A DNA stretch of 64,000 bases from Pseudidiomarina aestuarii (GCF_003987355.1 NZ_PIPR01000001.1:1860001-1924000); one strand, 5' to 3'; counted from the stretch's first letter, positions 1 to 13,966 are shown. A program made the numbers and translations. The notes: generated by a model from the sequence alone, not told the origin.

Positions 1-2
1 CC

Positions 3-302
3 GCAGCCCAAGCAATCAAGAAACTGATTCGCGAAGGTGACTTAGTCGGTCGCTTTGGTGGCGACGAATTTCTAGTTCTACTGCCCAACCAGAATTTAAG
101 CGAAGCTGAAGCTACCGCACAGCGATTGAAACGTGACCTACCTACTATTGAAGTCAATGGGCTACAATTACCCCTAACAGCAAGTTTTGGAGTGATTGAG
201 TTTCAAGCACATGAACAAGTTCAACAGGCACTCATTCGGGCTGACGACGCTTTACGCAGAGCAAAACATCTCGGTCGCAATAAGGTAGCTACAGCACCAT
301 GA
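3..302 (+). CDS. Diguanylate cyclase, C-terminal GGDEF fragment (5' end outside window)
   Basis: This is the last 99 codons of a gene that begins left of the window. The frame contains RFGGDEF at positions 51-71, the active-site loop of diguanylate cyclases, followed by the usual C-terminal end of the domain (ADDALRRAKHLGRN). Such enzymes make cyclic di-GMP from two GTP. The stop codon overlaps the ATG of the flavodoxin gene (ATGA at 299-302), so the two are probably translationally coupled. The sensory part and full length cannot be seen. Confidence 0.9.
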   Translation, partial: AAQAIKKLIREGDLVGRFGGDEFLVLLPNQNLSEAEATAQRLKRDLPTIEVNGLQLPLTASFGVIEFQAHEQVQQALIRADDALRRAKHLGRNKVATAP

Positions 303-769
303 ATATCGACATCCTAGTCGCCACCACCTCCGGCAATACCGAATACCTTGCCGATCAAATCGCTGAACAACTGCAACACGCAGGGTTTACCACTAGCCTT
401 CATTATGAACCCGACTACAGTGACCTACTTGAGGCGTTGCGGCAAAGCAACGAAGAAACCTTCTGGTTATGCTGTATAGCGAGTCATGGTGCGGGAGAAT
501 ATGCCGACTCAATGTTGGACTTTGCCGAACAAATGCATGCCGAAAAGCCGCAACTGGATGAACTTAATTTTACGGTTATTGCTGTTGGCGATAGCTGCTA
601 TGACACGTTTTGTTCAGCTGGTCGGGATTGTGATGCGTTGTTAGATAAGCTGCATGCGAAACGCGCAATTGAACGCCTTGAAATAGATATGGCTACGGAA
701 GATCCAGAAGAAAAAGCCGCTGAATGGCTTCCAAAACTAATCACATGGTTAAATAATAAACAGTCGTAA
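299..769 (+). CDS. mioC: MioC-like flavodoxin
   Basis: A 156-residue flavodoxin-fold protein expected to bind FMN and act in electron transfer. The N-terminal phosphate-binding loop is visible (ATTSGNTEYLA, residues 8-18), as are the MioC-type SHGAGEYAD and YDTFCSAG segments and the C-terminal TEDPEEKAAEWL. Enterobacterial MioC is about 147 residues and lies directly left of oriC, exactly as here, which supports this assignment over a generic flavodoxin. The start overlaps the stop of the upstream GGDEF gene. In E. coli mioC transcription enters oriC; the same geometry exists here, but any effect on initiation is inference. Confidence 0.85.
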   Translation: MNIDILVATTSGNTEYLADQIAEQLQHAGFTTSLHYEPDYSDLLEALRQSNEETFWLCCIASHGAGEYADSMLDFAEQMHAEKPQLDELNFTVIAVGDSCYDTFCSAGRDCDALLDKLHAKRAIERLEIDMATEDPEEKAAEWLPKLITWLNNKQS

Positions 770-1146
770 ATGTGTATAACCTCTGTTTAAGATCCCCTAA
801 GCTCTGTTTACTCCCCTGTGATAACTCTGTGTATAACTGTCATTGTGGATAACTACCGATCTTATCCACCGTTTGATCACGGGAACGATCATCATCTGAT
901 CACAGGGAATGAGATCGTTGTGATCCTTGTTGAATATGCGCTACAAACGCTTATCCACAGAAATTCTTTCCCTAGTAGTAGTAGTAATAAAAGATCAAAA
1001 ACAAGATCAAAACCTTTTATAAGATCTAACCCACTACAATCCCGCAGCATTTAAGCGTTTTGATCTGGATCAATTCACGCTAAAATACACGGCTCTGCGA
1101 TCCTCTCTGGGATCCCAAATTTTTTAAGACATTGAGACGGACCATT
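770..1146. other. oriC: Chromosomal replication origin (oriC)
   Basis: The gap between mioC and mnmG has every visible mark of a gammaproteobacterial origin. DnaA boxes: TTATCCACA at 951-959 (+) and 844-852 (-), TTATACACA at 771-779 (-) and 828-836 (-), and TTATCCACC at 862-870 (+). There are 14 GATC sites between 791 and 1114, against one or two expected, as in Dam/SeqA-controlled origins. An AT-rich stretch at about 985-1030 contains AGATCAAAA twice plus AAGATCT, resembling the 13-mer unwinding repeats of E. coli. No convincing ORF is present. IHF and Fis sites were not assessed. Confidence 0.92.
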
Positions 1147-3048
1147 ATGAGTAACCAGCACAACTTTCACCAACACTATGACGTCATTGTCATTGGCGGT
1201 GGTCATGCAGGAACTGAAGCCGCATTGGCTGCAGCTCGCATGGGTTGTCAAACATTGCTGCTCACGCACAACATCGAAACATTAGGACAAATGTCCTGCA
1301 ATCCAGCTATTGGTGGCATTGGTAAAGGTCATTTAGTCAAAGAGATCGATGCGTTAGGCGGTGCAATGGCAATTGCAGCCGATCGCGCTGGTATTCAATT
1401 TCGGACGCTCAATTCTTCCAAAGGTCCGGCAGTACGTGCTACGCGGGCTCAGGCTGATCGAGTTCTGTATCGAGCAGCTATTCGTGAACAACTCGAGAAC
1501 CACGAAAACTTAAGTTTGTTTCAACAAGCCTGTGATGATCTCGTTGTAGAAAACGATCGTGTAATCGGTGTCGTTACACAAATGGGATTAAAGTTTTCAG
1601 CAAAAACAGTTGTTTTAACCGTAGGTACTTTCCTTGGTGGTCAAATACATATTGGTCTCGACAATTATCAAGGTGGTCGAGCTGGTGACCCACCAGCGAA
1701 TGCTTTAGCCAAACGTCTGCGTGAGTTACCACTGCGTGTTGATCGACTCAAAACAGGTACACCACCACGGGTCGATGCAAAGACGATCGATTTCTCAGTC
1801 ATGCAAGAGCAACCGGGTGATTCTCCAACACCTGTATTTTCGTTTATGGGTGATGGCTCCGATCATCCACAACAAATTTCGTGTTACATCACGCATACCA
1901 ACGAAAAAACCCACGACATTATCAAAGGTGGATTAGACCGTTCACCGATGTATTCTGGCGTGATCGAAGGTATTGGTCCGCGTTATTGTCCGTCAATTGA
2001 AGACAAAGTAATGCGTTTTGCCGACAAGAATTCGCATCAAATCTTTGTAGAGCCAGAAGGTTTAACCACCAACGAAGTCTATCCAAATGGCATTTCAACC
2101 AGTCTGCCATTTGATGTGCAAGTTCAATTGGTTCGTTCCATAAAAGGATTTGAAAATGCGCACATTACCCGTCCTGGTTATGCCATCGAATATGATTATT
2201 TTGATCCTCGTGATCTGAAGCAGTCACTCGAAACCAAATATATTCATGGACTGTTTTTTGCTGGCCAAATTAACGGCACTACTGGCTACGAAGAAGCCGG
2301 TGCGCAAGGTTTAGTGGCGGGTTTAAATGCGGCATTGCAAGCGCAAGATAAAGAATCATGGGCGCCGCGGCGTGACCAAGCCTACATGGGCGTGTTGATC
2401 GACGATCTATCGACACTGGGTACCAAAGAGCCGTATCGGATGTTTACTTCACGTGCCGAGTATCGCTTGTTATTGCGCGAAGACAACGCCGATATGCGTT
2501 TAACTGAACAGGGTCGACAACTGGGCTTGGTTGATGATGCTCGCTGGGCACGCTTTAGCGAGAAAATGGAAGCTATCGAACAAGAGCAACAACGGTTGCG
2601 CAGTTTGTGGATCCATAAGGATCATCCAGCGGTGGATGCCGTGAATGAACATGTCAAAACGCCAATCACTCGTGAAGTAAACGGTGAAGATTTGCTGCGT
2701 CGCCCTGAAATGACCTATGCAGTCATGATGTCTATTCCAGCCTTGGGCCCTGGCTTAACGGATCAGCAAGCTGCTGAACAAGTGGAAATTCAAACCAAAT
2801 ACGCTGGTTACATTCACCGCCAACAAGATGAAATAGCCAAGCAGCAACGTCATGAAAATACTAAACTTCCGCTTGATTTTGACTACAAATCCATCAAAGG
2901 TTTGTCGAATGAAGTAGTGGCCAAACTGAATCAGCATCAGCCGGAAACGGTGGGTAAAGCCGCTCGAATTTCAGGTATTACACCTGCTGCGATTTCGATG
3001 CTGTTGGTCCATCTAAAAAAACAAGGATTGTTGCGCCGCAGCGCATAA
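1147..3048 (+). CDS. mnmG: tRNA uridine-5-carboxymethylaminomethyl modification enzyme MnmG
   Basis: MnmG (GidA) is the FAD protein that works with MnmE to install the cmnm5 group on wobble uridine 34 of certain tRNAs. The 633-residue protein starts with an FAD-binding motif ([12 protein letters not shown]) and carries the family signatures [10 protein letters not shown] and [17 protein letters not shown]; it ends in [11 protein letters not shown], almost as in E. coli (629 residues). The in-frame TTG at 1132 would add five residues, but the ATG at 1147 fits family starts better. It is first in a same-strand run with rsmG and parAB, immediately right of oriC. Confidence 0.97.
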   Translation: MSNQHNFHQHYDVIVIGGGHAGTEAALAAARMGCQTLLLTHNIETLGQMSCNPAIGGIGKGHLVKEIDALGGAMAIAADRAGIQFRTLNSSKGPAVRATRAQADRVLYRAAIREQLENHENLSLFQQACDDLVVENDRVIGVVTQMGLKFSAKTVVLTVGTFLGGQIHIGLDNYQGGRAGDPPANALAKRLRELPLRVDRLKTGTPPRVDAKTIDFSVMQEQPGDSPTPVFSFMGDGSDHPQQISCYITHTNEKTHDIIKGGLDRSPMYSGVIEGIGPRYCPSIEDKVMRFADKNSHQIFVEPEGLTTNEVYPNGISTSLPFDVQVQLVRSIKGFENAHITRPGYAIEYDYFDPRDLKQSLETKYIHGLFFAGQINGTTGYEEAGAQGLVAGLNAALQAQDKESWAPRRDQAYMGVLIDDLSTLGTKEPYRMFTSRAEYRLLLREDNADMRLTEQGRQLGLVDDARWARFSEKMEAIEQEQQRLRSLWIHKDHPAVDAVNEHVKTPITREVNGEDLLRRPEMTYAVMMSIPALGPGLTDQQAAEQVEIQTKYAGYIHRQQDEIAKQQRHENTKLPLDFDYKSIKGLSNEVVAKLNQHQPETVGKAARISGITPAAISMLLVHLKKQGLLRRSA

Positions 3049-3058
3049 AAGAAAACTT

Positions 3059-3679
3059 ATGCTAGAAATTTTAACCCGCTTGATTGAGCAATCAGGGGTG
3101 GCAGCGACGCCGCAACAAACCAAGATGCTGCTGACTTTAGTTGAGCAATTGAACAAGTGGAATAAGGCTTACAATCTAACGTCGGTGCGTGATCCTCGGC
3201 AGATGCTGAGCAGGCATATTGTCGACAGTATTGTGATCAAACCTTACCTCCAAGGAGAGCGGTTTATTGACGTCGGCACTGGCCCGGGTTTACCCGGATT
3301 ACCGCTCGCCATTATCATGCCAAATTGCCATTTTACATTGTTAGATTCACTGGGTAAGCGCATCCGTTTTATTCGCCAGTTTTGTCATGAAAATCAAATA
3401 ACTAACGTTACGGCAGTACAAAGCCGAGTAGAAGATTTTGAGCCTGAACAGAAATTTGATGGCGTGATAAGTAGAGCCTTTGCCTCGCTTAATGATATGC
3501 TCACTTGGTGTCATCAATTACCAACCGAACAAGGGCGCTTTTACGCCTTGAAGGGACAATACCCAACCGCAGAACTGGCTCAATTGCCGACTGGGTTTGT
3601 GGTCGAGCAGATAGAAAAACTGCAAGTTCCCGAAGCCGATGGCGAACGTCATTTGGTATTGATTAGAGCTGCGAACTAA
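3059..3679 (+). CDS. rsmG: 16S rRNA (guanine-527-N7)-methyltransferase RsmG
   Basis: RsmG (GidB) methylates N7 of G527 in 16S rRNA using S-adenosylmethionine. The 206-residue protein has the SAM-binding loop [15 protein letters not shown] (about residues 71-85), [11 protein letters not shown], and the conserved VISRAFASL stretch. Length matches the E. coli protein (207). It follows mnmG after 10 bp, the usual pairing, and is probably co-transcribed with it. Loss of this enzyme is known to give low-level streptomycin resistance in other bacteria. Confidence 0.96.
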   Translation: MLEILTRLIEQSGVAATPQQTKMLLTLVEQLNKWNKAYNLTSVRDPRQMLSRHIVDSIVIKPYLQGERFIDVGTGPGLPGLPLAIIMPNCHFTLLDSLGKRIRFIRQFCHENQITNVTAVQSRVEDFEPEQKFDGVISRAFASLNDMLTWCHQLPTEQGRFYALKGQYPTAELAQLPTGFVVEQIEKLQVPEADGERHLVLIRAAN

Positions 3680-3710
3680 AGCAAGCCAAGTAAACTAAGA
3701 GGTTATACCG

Positions 3711-4508
3711 GTGGGAAGAATCATAGCCATAGCCAATCAAAAAGGTGGGGTCGGTAAAACGACCACAGCAGTAAATTTGGCTGCCTCCATGGCCGCCACT
3801 CGGCGCAAAGTGCTATTGATTGATCTTGACCCGCAAGGCAATGCCACCATGGGTAGTGGCATCGATAAATACGATGTCGAAAACACTGCCTACGAATTAC
3901 TGGTCGACGAAAAGCCCGCCAGCGAAGTGATCATCAAAGAAACCAACGGTAAGTATCATTTGATTGCTGCCAATGGTGATGTCACCGCTGCCGATATCAA
4001 ATTGATGCAGGCATTTGCCCGTGAACAACGCCTCACCAATGCGTTGAAACCCGTACAAGACCAGTACGACTTTATTTTTATTGATTGTCCGCCCTCGCTC
4101 TCAATGTTAACCGTTAACGCCATGGCCGCTGCCGATTCAGTGTTGGTACCGATGCAATGTGAGTATTACGCGTTAGAGGGGTTAACGGCCTTGATGGATA
4201 CCATCGAGCGTCTCGCATCAGCAGTGAATCCACGACTGACCATTGAGGGCATTTTACGGACTATGTATGACCCGCGTAATCGCCTCGCGAATGACGTGTC
4301 TGAACAATTGAAAACGCATTTCGGTGATAAAGTGTACCGAACTGTAATCCCGCGTAACGTGCGCTTAGCAGAAGCGCCAAGTTTTGGTGCTCCGGCCATG
4401 TATTACGATAAATCATCAACGGGTGCCAAAGCCTATTTATCGTTGGCTGGCGAATTGATTCGCCGCGCAGAACAACAAAAGAAAGCCGAATCAACGGCTG
4501 AAGCCTGA
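3711..4508 (+). CDS. parA: Chromosome-partitioning ATPase ParA (Soj)
   Basis: ParA-type ATPase of the MinD/ParA family that moves ParB-bound origins. The deviant Walker A box [14 protein letters not shown] lies at residues 11-24, the Walker A' segment [12 protein letters not shown] follows, and the Walker B-like region is [11 protein letters not shown]. The 265-residue length is normal for the chromosomal type Ia form without an N-terminal HTH. The start is GTG at 3711 with AAGAGG upstream. It forms a pair with parB 14 bp downstream; the location near oriC fits a chromosomal system. Confidence 0.96.
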   Translation: MGRIIAIANQKGGVGKTTTAVNLAASMAATRRKVLLIDLDPQGNATMGSGIDKYDVENTAYELLVDEKPASEVIIKETNGKYHLIAANGDVTAADIKLMQAFAREQRLTNALKPVQDQYDFIFIDCPPSLSMLTVNAMAAADSVLVPMQCEYYALEGLTALMDTIERLASAVNPRLTIEGILRTMYDPRNRLANDVSEQLKTHFGDKVYRTVIPRNVRLAEAPSFGAPAMYYDKSSTGAKAYLSLAGELIRRAEQQKKAESTAEA

Positions 4509-4522
4509 GGAAGAACAGTGCT

Positions 4523-5422
4523 ATGTCTGTGAAAAAACGAGGACTAGGGCGCGGCTTGGATGCCCTGCTAACCAACAATAAACAATCACGGGATGCTGAG
4601 TCCAGCGAAGCACCACAAACCGAATCACCGGTACAAAGTGATTTACGCAAGCTTCCCATCGAATGGCTGCAACCTGGCAAGTATCAGCCCCGTAAAGATA
4701 TGTCACCCGAAGCACTCGAAGATCTTGCTGCATCAGTCAAAGCACAAGGCATTATTCAGCCTATTGTTGTGCGCGAAATCAGCCATGAACGGTTTGAAAT
4801 CATTGCTGGAGAGCGACGTTGGCGTGCGGCTCAGTTAGCGCGGTTAAGTGAAGTTCCAGTGCTCATCAAACAAGTGCCTGATGAAGCGGCAGTGGCTATT
4901 GCACTGATTGAGAATATTCAACGCGAAGATCTGAACGCGATGGAAGAAGCCACCGCATTGCAGCGACTGTTGGATGAGTTTCGTTTGACCCATCAAGAAG
5001 TTGCCGACGCAGTGGGTAAATCACGCGCCACGGTAACCAATTTGTTGCGTCTGAATAATCTCGAAAAAGAGAGTAAAACTCTGCTTGAACGTGGCGACAT
5101 TGAATTGGGTCACGCTAAATTATTATTGGCTTTACAAGGTGATGCACAGAGTGATGCCGCTCGTGTGATCGCGGCCAAAGCAATGACCGTAAGAGAAGCA
5201 GAAAAATTGGTCCGTAGCTTGTTAGAGCCGGGCAAACCTAAGCCTGAACCGAAACAACCAGATGCCGACATACAGCGTCTCGAACAGCGCTTAAGTGAAC
5301 ATCTTGGCGCCGCCGTTGCAATCAACCATGGGCGTAAAGGTAAAGGTAAAGTTGTGATTAATTACAGCAATTTGGATGAGCTTGACGGAATTTTGCAGCA
5401 TTTGCAGCTTTCCGACAGCTAA
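4523..5422 (+). CDS. parB: Chromosome-partitioning protein ParB (Spo0J)
   Basis: ParB/Spo0J family CTP-dependent DNA clamp that loads at parS and spreads. The 299-residue protein has the N-terminal KRGLGRGLDALL segment that stimulates ParA, the ParB/Srx nuclease-fold domain with IIAGERRWRAA (about residues 92-102) and IENIQREDLNAMEEA, then an HTH (HQEVADAVGKSRATVTNLLRL) and a C-terminal dimerisation region. I looked by eye for a canonical parS palindrome near this gene and found none, so the loading sites probably lie outside the window or diverge from consensus. Confidence 0.96.
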   Translation: MSVKKRGLGRGLDALLTNNKQSRDAESSEAPQTESPVQSDLRKLPIEWLQPGKYQPRKDMSPEALEDLAASVKAQGIIQPIVVREISHERFEIIAGERRWRAAQLARLSEVPVLIKQVPDEAAVAIALIENIQREDLNAMEEATALQRLLDEFRLTHQEVADAVGKSRATVTNLLRLNNLEKESKTLLERGDIELGHAKLLLALQGDAQSDAARVIAAKAMTVREAEKLVRSLLEPGKPKPEPKQPDADIQRLEQRLSEHLGAAVAINHGRKGKGKVVINYSNLDELDGILQHLQLSDS

Positions 5423-5427
5423 CAAGT

Positions 5428-5455
5428 TTGCAATTAAACCGCAAATCTTTATACT
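5428..5455 (+). promoter_or_regulatory. Predicted promoter of the atp operon
   Basis: A -35 like TTGCAA (5428-5433) and a -10 TATACT (5450-5455) are separated by 16 bp, just after the parB stop and 32 bp before the atpI start. This is the only good sigma-70 pattern in the parB-atpI gap. It is a prediction from pattern alone. Confidence 0.5.
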
Positions 5456-5486
5456 ATCGCGGGCTTTTCAGCGAGGTTTTAGGCCC

Positions 5487-6760
<1,274 letters not shown>

Positions 6761-6803
6761 GTTTTTTGTTTTACGTGTTTTAACTTTTACTTTTAGCTCT
6801 TAA

Positions 6804-7055
<252 letters not shown>

Positions 7056-7102
7056 GGCTCGATACACATTTTCGAACAATGAACGAATAGGAGGGTGGGT
7101 CT

Positions 7103-7573
7103 ATGAACATTAATATGACCCTGATCGGTGAATTAATCGCGTTTATCGTCTTTGTGCTGTTCTGCATGAAGTTTGTTTGGCCACCGCTGAACAATGCGAT
7201 TGAAGCTCGTCAAAAGAAAATTGCTGACGGTCTTGCTGCGGGCGAACGTGCCGAGAAGGACCTCGAGTTGGCGCAAGCCAAAATTGCTGACGAACTGAAA
7301 GAAGCGAAAGCGCAAGCTGCCGATATCATCGCCCAAGCGAAAAAACGCGCGGACGAGACCATCGAAGACGGCAAAAAACGTGGTGAGCAGGAGCGCGAGA
7401 AAGTCGTTGCTGCAGGTCACGCAGAAGTCGAAGCAGAGCGGAATCGCTTACGTGAAGAATTGCGCAAGCAAGTGGCTGTTTTAGCTGTTGCAGGTGCAAG
7501 CAAAATTATCGGGCGCGAAATTGATAAAAACGCCCACAGTGACATTGTTGAAAAACTGGTCGCTGAACTCTAA
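7103..7573 (+). CDS. atpF: F0F1 ATP synthase subunit b
   Basis: Subunit b is the peripheral stalk. The 156-residue protein starts with one transmembrane helix (residues 5-27, [17 protein letters not shown]) and continues as a long charged, alanine-rich helix, as expected for the dimeric stator. Length is identical to the E. coli protein. A strong GGAGG lies just upstream at 7091. Confidence 0.97.
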   Translation: MNINMTLIGELIAFIVFVLFCMKFVWPPLNNAIEARQKKIADGLAAGERAEKDLELAQAKIADELKEAKAQAADIIAQAKKRADETIEDGKKRGEQEREKVVAAGHAEVEAERNRLREELRKQVAVLAVAGASKIIGREIDKNAHSDIVEKLVAEL

Positions 7574-7591
7574 CCAAAGGGGTTTGTGCAA

Positions 7592-8125
7592 ATGTCAGAA
7601 TTGACTACGGTTGCTCGCCCCTATGCAAAAGCAGCTTTTGATTTTGCAGTAGAGAACGGCGCGTTAGAAAAGTGGAACGACATGATTGCGTTTGCAGCTG
7701 CGGTTGCAACAGACGCAACTATGGCTACTTTTTTGAGCAGCGCTGAAACGCTGGAGAAGAAAACTGACGTTTATGTTCAGGTTTGCGGTGAGCAACTTGA
7801 TGAAAATGGTCAGAACTTTGTCCGTTTGATGGCTGAAAATGGTCGTCTGAAAGCGTTACCTGCGGTACTTGCCTTATTTGGTGAGTTACGTGCTGATTAC
7901 GAAAAAGAAGTTGTTGTAGAGGTTACTTCAGCAACTAAATTATTGAAAAAGCAGCAGGATGAACTCGTAAAAGCGTTAGAGAAACGTTTTTCACGCAAAG
8001 TTAAGCTGAATTGCACTGTCGATGAAAACATTGTTGGCGGCTTATATATCAAAGCCGGTGACACCGTCATCGACGGTACGGTGCGCGGCAAGATCGATCG
8101 CCTTGCACACGCACTGCAATCCTAA
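7592..8125 (+). CDS. atpH: F0F1 ATP synthase subunit delta
   Basis: Delta joins the b stalk to the top of the F1 alpha3-beta3 head. The 177-residue protein starts [16 protein letters not shown], the typical family opening, and ends with the signature [25 protein letters not shown]. The ATG at 7592 with AAGGGG upstream gives exactly the E. coli length; the TTG-led extension of two codons is not favoured. Confidence 0.97.
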   Translation: MSELTTVARPYAKAAFDFAVENGALEKWNDMIAFAAAVATDATMATFLSSAETLEKKTDVYVQVCGEQLDENGQNFVRLMAENGRLKALPAVLALFGELRADYEKEVVVEVTSATKLLKKQQDELVKALEKRFSRKVKLNCTVDENIVGGLYIKAGDTVIDGTVRGKIDRLAHALQS

Positions 8126-8139
8126 TTGGGGACTTGAGC

Positions 8140-9681
8140 ATGCAACTGAATTCAAATGAAATCGCAGAGCTGATCAAAAAACGAATTGAGAAATTCGAAG
8201 TGGTCAGCGAAGCTCGTAACGAAGGTACCATTATCTCGGTTACCGACGGTATCATCCGCATCCACGGCTTAGCTGACTGTATGCAGGGTGAGATGGTCGA
8301 GCTTCCTGGAAATCGTTACGCTATCGCTTTGAACCTTGAGCGCGACTCTGTTGGCGCCGTGGTTATGGGTCCTTATGCGGACCTGCAAGAAGGCGTTAAA
8401 GTTAAATCAACTGGCCGGATCTTAGAAGTTCCGGTGGGTCGCGCATTGTTAGGCCGCGTCGTGAACACCTTGGGTGCTCCTATCGACGGTAAAGGCCCAA
8501 TTGATGCTGACGGCTTTGAGCCAGTTGAGAAAATCGCACCAGGCGTTATTGAACGTCAATCGGTCGACCAGCCAGTGCAAACTGGTTATAAATCTATCGA
8601 TGCGATGATTCCAATCGGCCGTGGTCAGCGTGAGCTGGTTATCGGTGACCGTCAAACAGGTAAAACTGCGTTGGCTGTCGATGCCATTATCAACCAGAAA
8701 GACTCTGGTATTAAGTGTGTGTACGTCGCTATCGGTCAGAAAGCGTCTACTATCGCAGCCGTTGTACGTAAGCTAGAAGAGCATGGCGCAATGGAAAACA
8801 CCATTGTTGTAGCGGCTTCTGCTTCTGAGTCTGCAGCACTTCAATACTTGGCAGCCTATTCAGGCTGTACCATGGGTGAATACTTCCGTGACCGCGGTGA
8901 AGATGCACTAATCGTGTATGATGATTTGTCTAAGCAAGCTGTTGCTTATCGTCAAATCTCATTGCTATTACGTCGTCCGCCAGGTCGTGAAGCCTACCCA
9001 GGTGACGTTTTCTATCTACATTCTCGTTTGCTTGAGCGTGCAGCTCGCGTAAATGCGGACTACGTAGAGAAATTTACAAATGGTGAAGTGAAAGGTAAAA
9101 CCGGTTCACTAACCGCTCTGCCAATTATCGAAACCCAAGCGGGTGACGTATCGGCCTTCGTACCAACTAACGTAATTTCGATTACCGATGGTCAGATCTT
9201 CTTAGAAACTGACTTGTTCAACGCGGGTATTCGCCCTGCCGTGAACGCTGGTGTATCGGTATCACGTGTAGGTGGTGCAGCACAGACGAAAATCATCAAG
9301 AAATTGGGTGGTGGTATTCGTTTGGCATTGGCTCAGTATCGTGAGTTGGCAGCATTCGCCCAGTTCGCATCTGATCTTGACGAAGCAACACGTGCTCAGT
9401 TAGAGCATGGTCAGCGCGTCACCGAACTGATGAAACAGAACCAATATGAGCCTATGAGCGTGGCTGATATGGCTGTGTCTATCTTCTCTGCCGAAAAAGG
9501 CTACCTGAAAGATGTGGCACAGGACAAAATCCTCGACTTCGAAAGTGCGTTAATTTCGTACATGCGTAGCGAGCACGCTGACCTAATGGCTGATATTGAT
9601 AAAACTGGCAACTATAACGACGACATCGAAGCCAAACTGCATGAAGGCCTGAAAACCTTCAAGAAAACGCAGTCTTGGTAA
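8140..9681 (+). CDS. atpA: F0F1 ATP synthase subunit alpha
   Basis: Non-catalytic nucleotide-binding subunit of F1. The 513-residue protein matches the E. coli length. Visible are the P-loop GDRQTGKTA (about residues 169-177), the signature [17 protein letters not shown] and the C-terminal helical region. It starts at the ATG 14 bp after atpH, with GGGGA upstream. The codon use looks like that of a highly expressed gene. Confidence 0.98.
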   Translation: MQLNSNEIAELIKKRIEKFEVVSEARNEGTIISVTDGIIRIHGLADCMQGEMVELPGNRYAIALNLERDSVGAVVMGPYADLQEGVKVKSTGRILEVPVGRALLGRVVNTLGAPIDGKGPIDADGFEPVEKIAPGVIERQSVDQPVQTGYKSIDAMIPIGRGQRELVIGDRQTGKTALAVDAIINQKDSGIKCVYVAIGQKASTIAAVVRKLEEHGAMENTIVVAASASESAALQYLAAYSGCTMGEYFRDRGEDALIVYDDLSKQAVAYRQISLLLRRPPGREAYPGDVFYLHSRLLERAARVNADYVEKFTNGEVKGKTGSLTALPIIETQAGDVSAFVPTNVISITDGQIFLETDLFNAGIRPAVNAGVSVSRVGGAAQTKIIKKLGGGIRLALAQYRELAAFAQFASDLDEATRAQLEHGQRVTELMKQNQYEPMSVADMAVSIFSAEKGYLKDVAQDKILDFESALISYMRSEHADLMADIDKTGNYNDDIEAKLHEGLKTFKKTQSW

Positions 9682-9740
9682 GCGCAACGTGGCTTCAGCT
9701 TGCTGAGGCCACACGTCGTTGAGTTAACAGGAGATTTATC

Positions 9741-10607
9741 ATGGCCGGCGGGAAAGAGATAAAAACCAAGATCGGGAGTATTAACAATACTCAGAAGATC
9801 ACCAGTGCGATGGAAATGGTCGCGGCGTCTAAGATGAAAAAGGCGCAAGAACGGATGGCTTCGAGCCGCCCGTACGCGGACAGCATCTACAAGGTGATCG
9901 GCCATGTTGCCCATGCAAACTTGGAATATCGTCATCCGTACCTAAACGAACGGGACGTGAAACGAGTGGGTTACATTGTCATTTCAACCGACCGAGGCTT
10001 GTGTGGTGGCTTGAATACGAACGAATTCAAAGCGGTCGTAAAGCATGCTAAATCACAACAAGACAATGGTGTTGAAGTTGACTTTGCAGCTATTGGCAAC
10101 AAGGCAACGGGTTTCTTTAAACGCTTTGGTGGCCGTTTACTGGCGCAAACTTCAGGTCTTGGTGATAAACCAACCGTGAACGATGTGCTCGGGACTGTGC
10201 AGGTAATGTTAGATGCTTTCGATGAAGGCAAAATTGACCGCCTGTACTTGGTGTACAACAAGTTTGTGAACACCATGCGGCAAGAGCCAACGATAGCGCA
10301 AATGCTACCGTTGCCAAAAGCCGAGTCTCGCGATGAGGTGCAGTCAGGTAGCTGGGACTACTTGTACGAGCCAGATCCACAGCCAATTTTAGAGTTATTG
10401 ATCCGTCGTTTCGTTGAAGCGACCGTGTATCAAGGTGTAGTGGACAACATCGCCAGTGAACAGGCAGCACGGATGGTGGCAATGAAGGCCGCTACCGACA
10501 ACGCCGAAGACCTGATCGATCAATTGCAACTGGTGTACAACAAAGCACGTCAGGCAGCAATTACCCAAGAAATTTCGGAAATTGTATCGGGCGCCGAAGC
10601 GGTTTAA
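9741..10607 (+). CDS. atpG: F0F1 ATP synthase subunit gamma
   Basis: Gamma is the central rotor shaft. The 288-residue protein opens with [32 protein letters not shown] and closes with a coiled helix ending [18 protein letters not shown], both diagnostic. E. coli gamma is 287 residues. A GGAG lies nine bases upstream of the ATG. Confidence 0.98.
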   Translation: MAGGKEIKTKIGSINNTQKITSAMEMVAASKMKKAQERMASSRPYADSIYKVIGHVAHANLEYRHPYLNERDVKRVGYIVISTDRGLCGGLNTNEFKAVVKHAKSQQDNGVEVDFAAIGNKATGFFKRFGGRLLAQTSGLGDKPTVNDVLGTVQVMLDAFDEGKIDRLYLVYNKFVNTMRQEPTIAQMLPLPKAESRDEVQSGSWDYLYEPDPQPILELLIRRFVEATVYQGVVDNIASEQAARMVAMKAATDNAEDLIDQLQLVYNKARQAAITQEISEIVSGAEAV

Positions 10608-12032
<1,425 letters not shown>

Positions 12033-12048
12033 GAACCGGGAGGTTTAA

Positions 12049-12465
12049 ATGGCAGCTAAAACTGTACAGCTTGACGTGGTCAGTGCCGAAGAACGTTTGT
12101 TCTCTGGTGCAGTAGAGACCGTGCAAGTGACCGGTAGCGAAGGTGAACTGGGTATCTACCCAGGCCACGCCCCTCTTCTAACCACAATCAAACCAGGTAT
12201 GGTCCGTATTGTGAAAGAAGGTGGCGAGGAGCAAATCATCTACGTTGCTGGTGGTGTGCTGGAAGTGCAGCCTCACAACGTCTCGGTGCTTGCTGACTCA
12301 GCAGTTCGTGGTGATGAGCTGGATGAACAGAAAGCTCTGGAAGCTAAGAAACATGCTGAAGAAGCAATTGCAGATTCTAGTTCTGATCTGAGTTACGCAG
12401 AAGCGGCAGCAGAACTGGCACGAGCGTTGGCGCAGTTGCAGATTATTCGTAAAATCAAAAAATAA
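12049..12465 (+). CDS. atpC: F0F1 ATP synthase subunit epsilon
   Basis: Epsilon is the regulatory subunit of the rotor. The 138-residue protein has the N-terminal beta-sandwich ([38 protein letters not shown]) and a C-terminal helical hairpin that in this family can block rotation. It is the last gene of the operon and is followed within 30 bp by a terminator. Confidence 0.97.
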   Translation: MAAKTVQLDVVSAEERLFSGAVETVQVTGSEGELGIYPGHAPLLTTIKPGMVRIVKEGGEEQIIYVAGGVLEVQPHNVSVLADSAVRGDELDEQKALEAKKHAEEAIADSSSDLSYAEAAAELARALAQLQIIRKIKK

Positions 12466-12487
12466 TCGGTGAAACGCTAAAAATATG

Positions 12488-12524
12488 AAAAGACTCGTAA
12501 GTTCACGCTTGCGGGTCTTTTTTT
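12488..12524 (+). terminator. Terminator of the atp operon
   Basis: An imperfect 12-bp stem (AAGACTCGTAAG against CTTGCGGGTCTT, with two G-U pairs) around a six-base loop is followed directly by a run of T. It lies 23 bp after the atpC stop. Confidence 0.85.
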
Positions 12525-12594
12525 CGCCTGTTAATTTTCTGTAATCCCGCTAGAATAGGGCATTCTGATTCACAACTGATTGATGGAAGGATTC

Positions 12595-13959
12595 ATGGCA
12601 TTGAGTGTAGTGGTTCTCGCCGCTGGCAAGGGCACGCGTATGCGTTCAGCGCTACCCAAGGTGTTACATCCTGTTGCTCATAAAGCTATGGTGCAACATG
12701 TGATTGATGCCGCTCGACACTTGGCATCGGACGCCATTCATGTGATTTACGGTCATGGTGCTGACGCACTGTTAGAGCGTCTACAAAATCAACAACTCAA
12801 TTTTGTTGAACAAGCTCAGCAACTCGGCACCGGGCATGCGGTGCAGCAAGTGCTACCGCATCTCAATGATGACGAGCAAGTGCTTATTCTCTATGGTGAC
12901 GTTCCCCTGACCCGAGTTGAAACCCTTGAAGCGCTGATTGAAGCAGGTGCGCAAACTGAACTCGCACTGTTGACTGTCACCCTACCGGATCCAACCGGTT
13001 ATGGTCGTATTTTGCGTGATGCAACAGGCAACATTACCGGCATTGTTGAGCAAAAAGACGCTAATCCTGAACAATTAAGAGTCAACGAAGCGAACACCGG
13101 GATGATGGTTGCTCAGGGTAAGGCGCTCAAGCGATGGCTGAGTCAGCTCTCGAATGACAATGCTCAAGGCGAATATTACCTCACTGATATTGTTGCTATG
13201 GCTGCCGCAGAAGGCGTGTCGATTGCCTCTACGCAACCACAAGATATTCATGAAGTTGAAGGCGCAAACAACCGTTTGCAACTGGCAGCTTTAGAGCGCG
13301 CTTACCAACAGCGCCAGGCAGAAGCGCTCATGCTAAACGGCGCAACGTTGCTTGATCCAGCTCGCGTAGATGTGCGCGGAAACGTCAGCATTGCCAATGA
13401 CGTCGTTATTGATGTGAACGTTATTTTTGAAGGCGAAGTGGAACTTGGCGAAGGCGTGATTATCGAAAGCCATTGTATCCTGCGTAACTGTCGCATTGGT
13501 GCTCATTCGCGGGTGAAATCCCATAGCATTGTTGAAGAGGCCGAGCTTGCCGAACGCTGTGAGGTTGGTCCTTATGCGCGTTTGCGCCCGGGGTCAGTAT
13601 TAGCCGAGGGAGCCAAGGTGGGCAACTTCGTCGAAATGAAAAAGACCCGCATGGGTAAAGGCTCGAAAGCCAATCATTTGACGTATTTGGGTGATGCCGA
13701 AATAGGTGAAGGCGTAAACGTTGGCGCGGGTACCATTACCTGTAATTACGATGGCGTGAATAAGTCTGTGACTCAAATTGATGATGGCGCCTTCATTGGC
13801 TCCAACAGTTCATTGGTGGCACCGGTTCGGATAGGTAAAAACGCGACCGTGGGTGCAGGCTCAACCGTGACTAAAGATATTGAAGATAGCGAGCTAGGTA
13901 TTGCTCGTGGTAAACAACGGAATATAAGTGGCTGGCAACGGCCTCAGAAAAAAGGATAA
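12595..13959 (+). CDS. glmU: Bifunctional GlmU: glucosamine-1-phosphate acetyltransferase / UDP-GlcNAc pyrophosphorylase
   Basis: GlmU acetylates glucosamine-1-phosphate and then makes UDP-GlcNAc for peptidoglycan and LPS. The N-terminal uridylyltransferase domain shows [18 protein letters not shown]; the C-terminal half is a left-handed beta-helix with hexapeptide repeats and the [26 protein letters not shown] active-site region. The third ATG (12595) is preferred because GGAAGG lies six bases upstream and [11 protein letters not shown] matches family starts; 454 residues against 456 in E. coli. It lies seven bases before glmS, so both steps of GlcNAc supply are linked. Confidence 0.97.
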   Translation: MALSVVVLAAGKGTRMRSALPKVLHPVAHKAMVQHVIDAARHLASDAIHVIYGHGADALLERLQNQQLNFVEQAQQLGTGHAVQQVLPHLNDDEQVLILYGDVPLTRVETLEALIEAGAQTELALLTVTLPDPTGYGRILRDATGNITGIVEQKDANPEQLRVNEANTGMMVAQGKALKRWLSQLSNDNAQGEYYLTDIVAMAAAEGVSIASTQPQDIHEVEGANNRLQLAALERAYQQRQAEALMLNGATLLDPARVDVRGNVSIANDVVIDVNVIFEGEVELGEGVIIESHCILRNCRIGAHSRVKSHSIVEEAELAERCEVGPYARLRPGSVLAEGAKVGNFVEMKKTRMGKGSKANHLTYLGDAEIGEGVNVGAGTITCNYDGVNKSVTQIDDGAFIGSNSSLVAPVRIGKNATVGAGSTVTKDIEDSELGIARGKQRNISGWQRPQKKG

Positions 13960-13966
13960 GACCTCT

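Noticed and set aside
818-1054. 78-residue open frame inside the mioC-mnmG gap
   Set aside because: It lies across the DnaA boxes and GATC sites, has no ribosome-binding site and low-complexity protein sequence. It is a chance frame in oriC.
4261-4680. 139-residue minus-strand open frame opposite parA-parB
   Set aside because: It is a shadow of the real genes with no family-like sequence.
3711-5422. parS site near parAB
   Set aside because: I looked for TGTTTCACGTGAAACA or close variants and saw none, so no parS is annotated.
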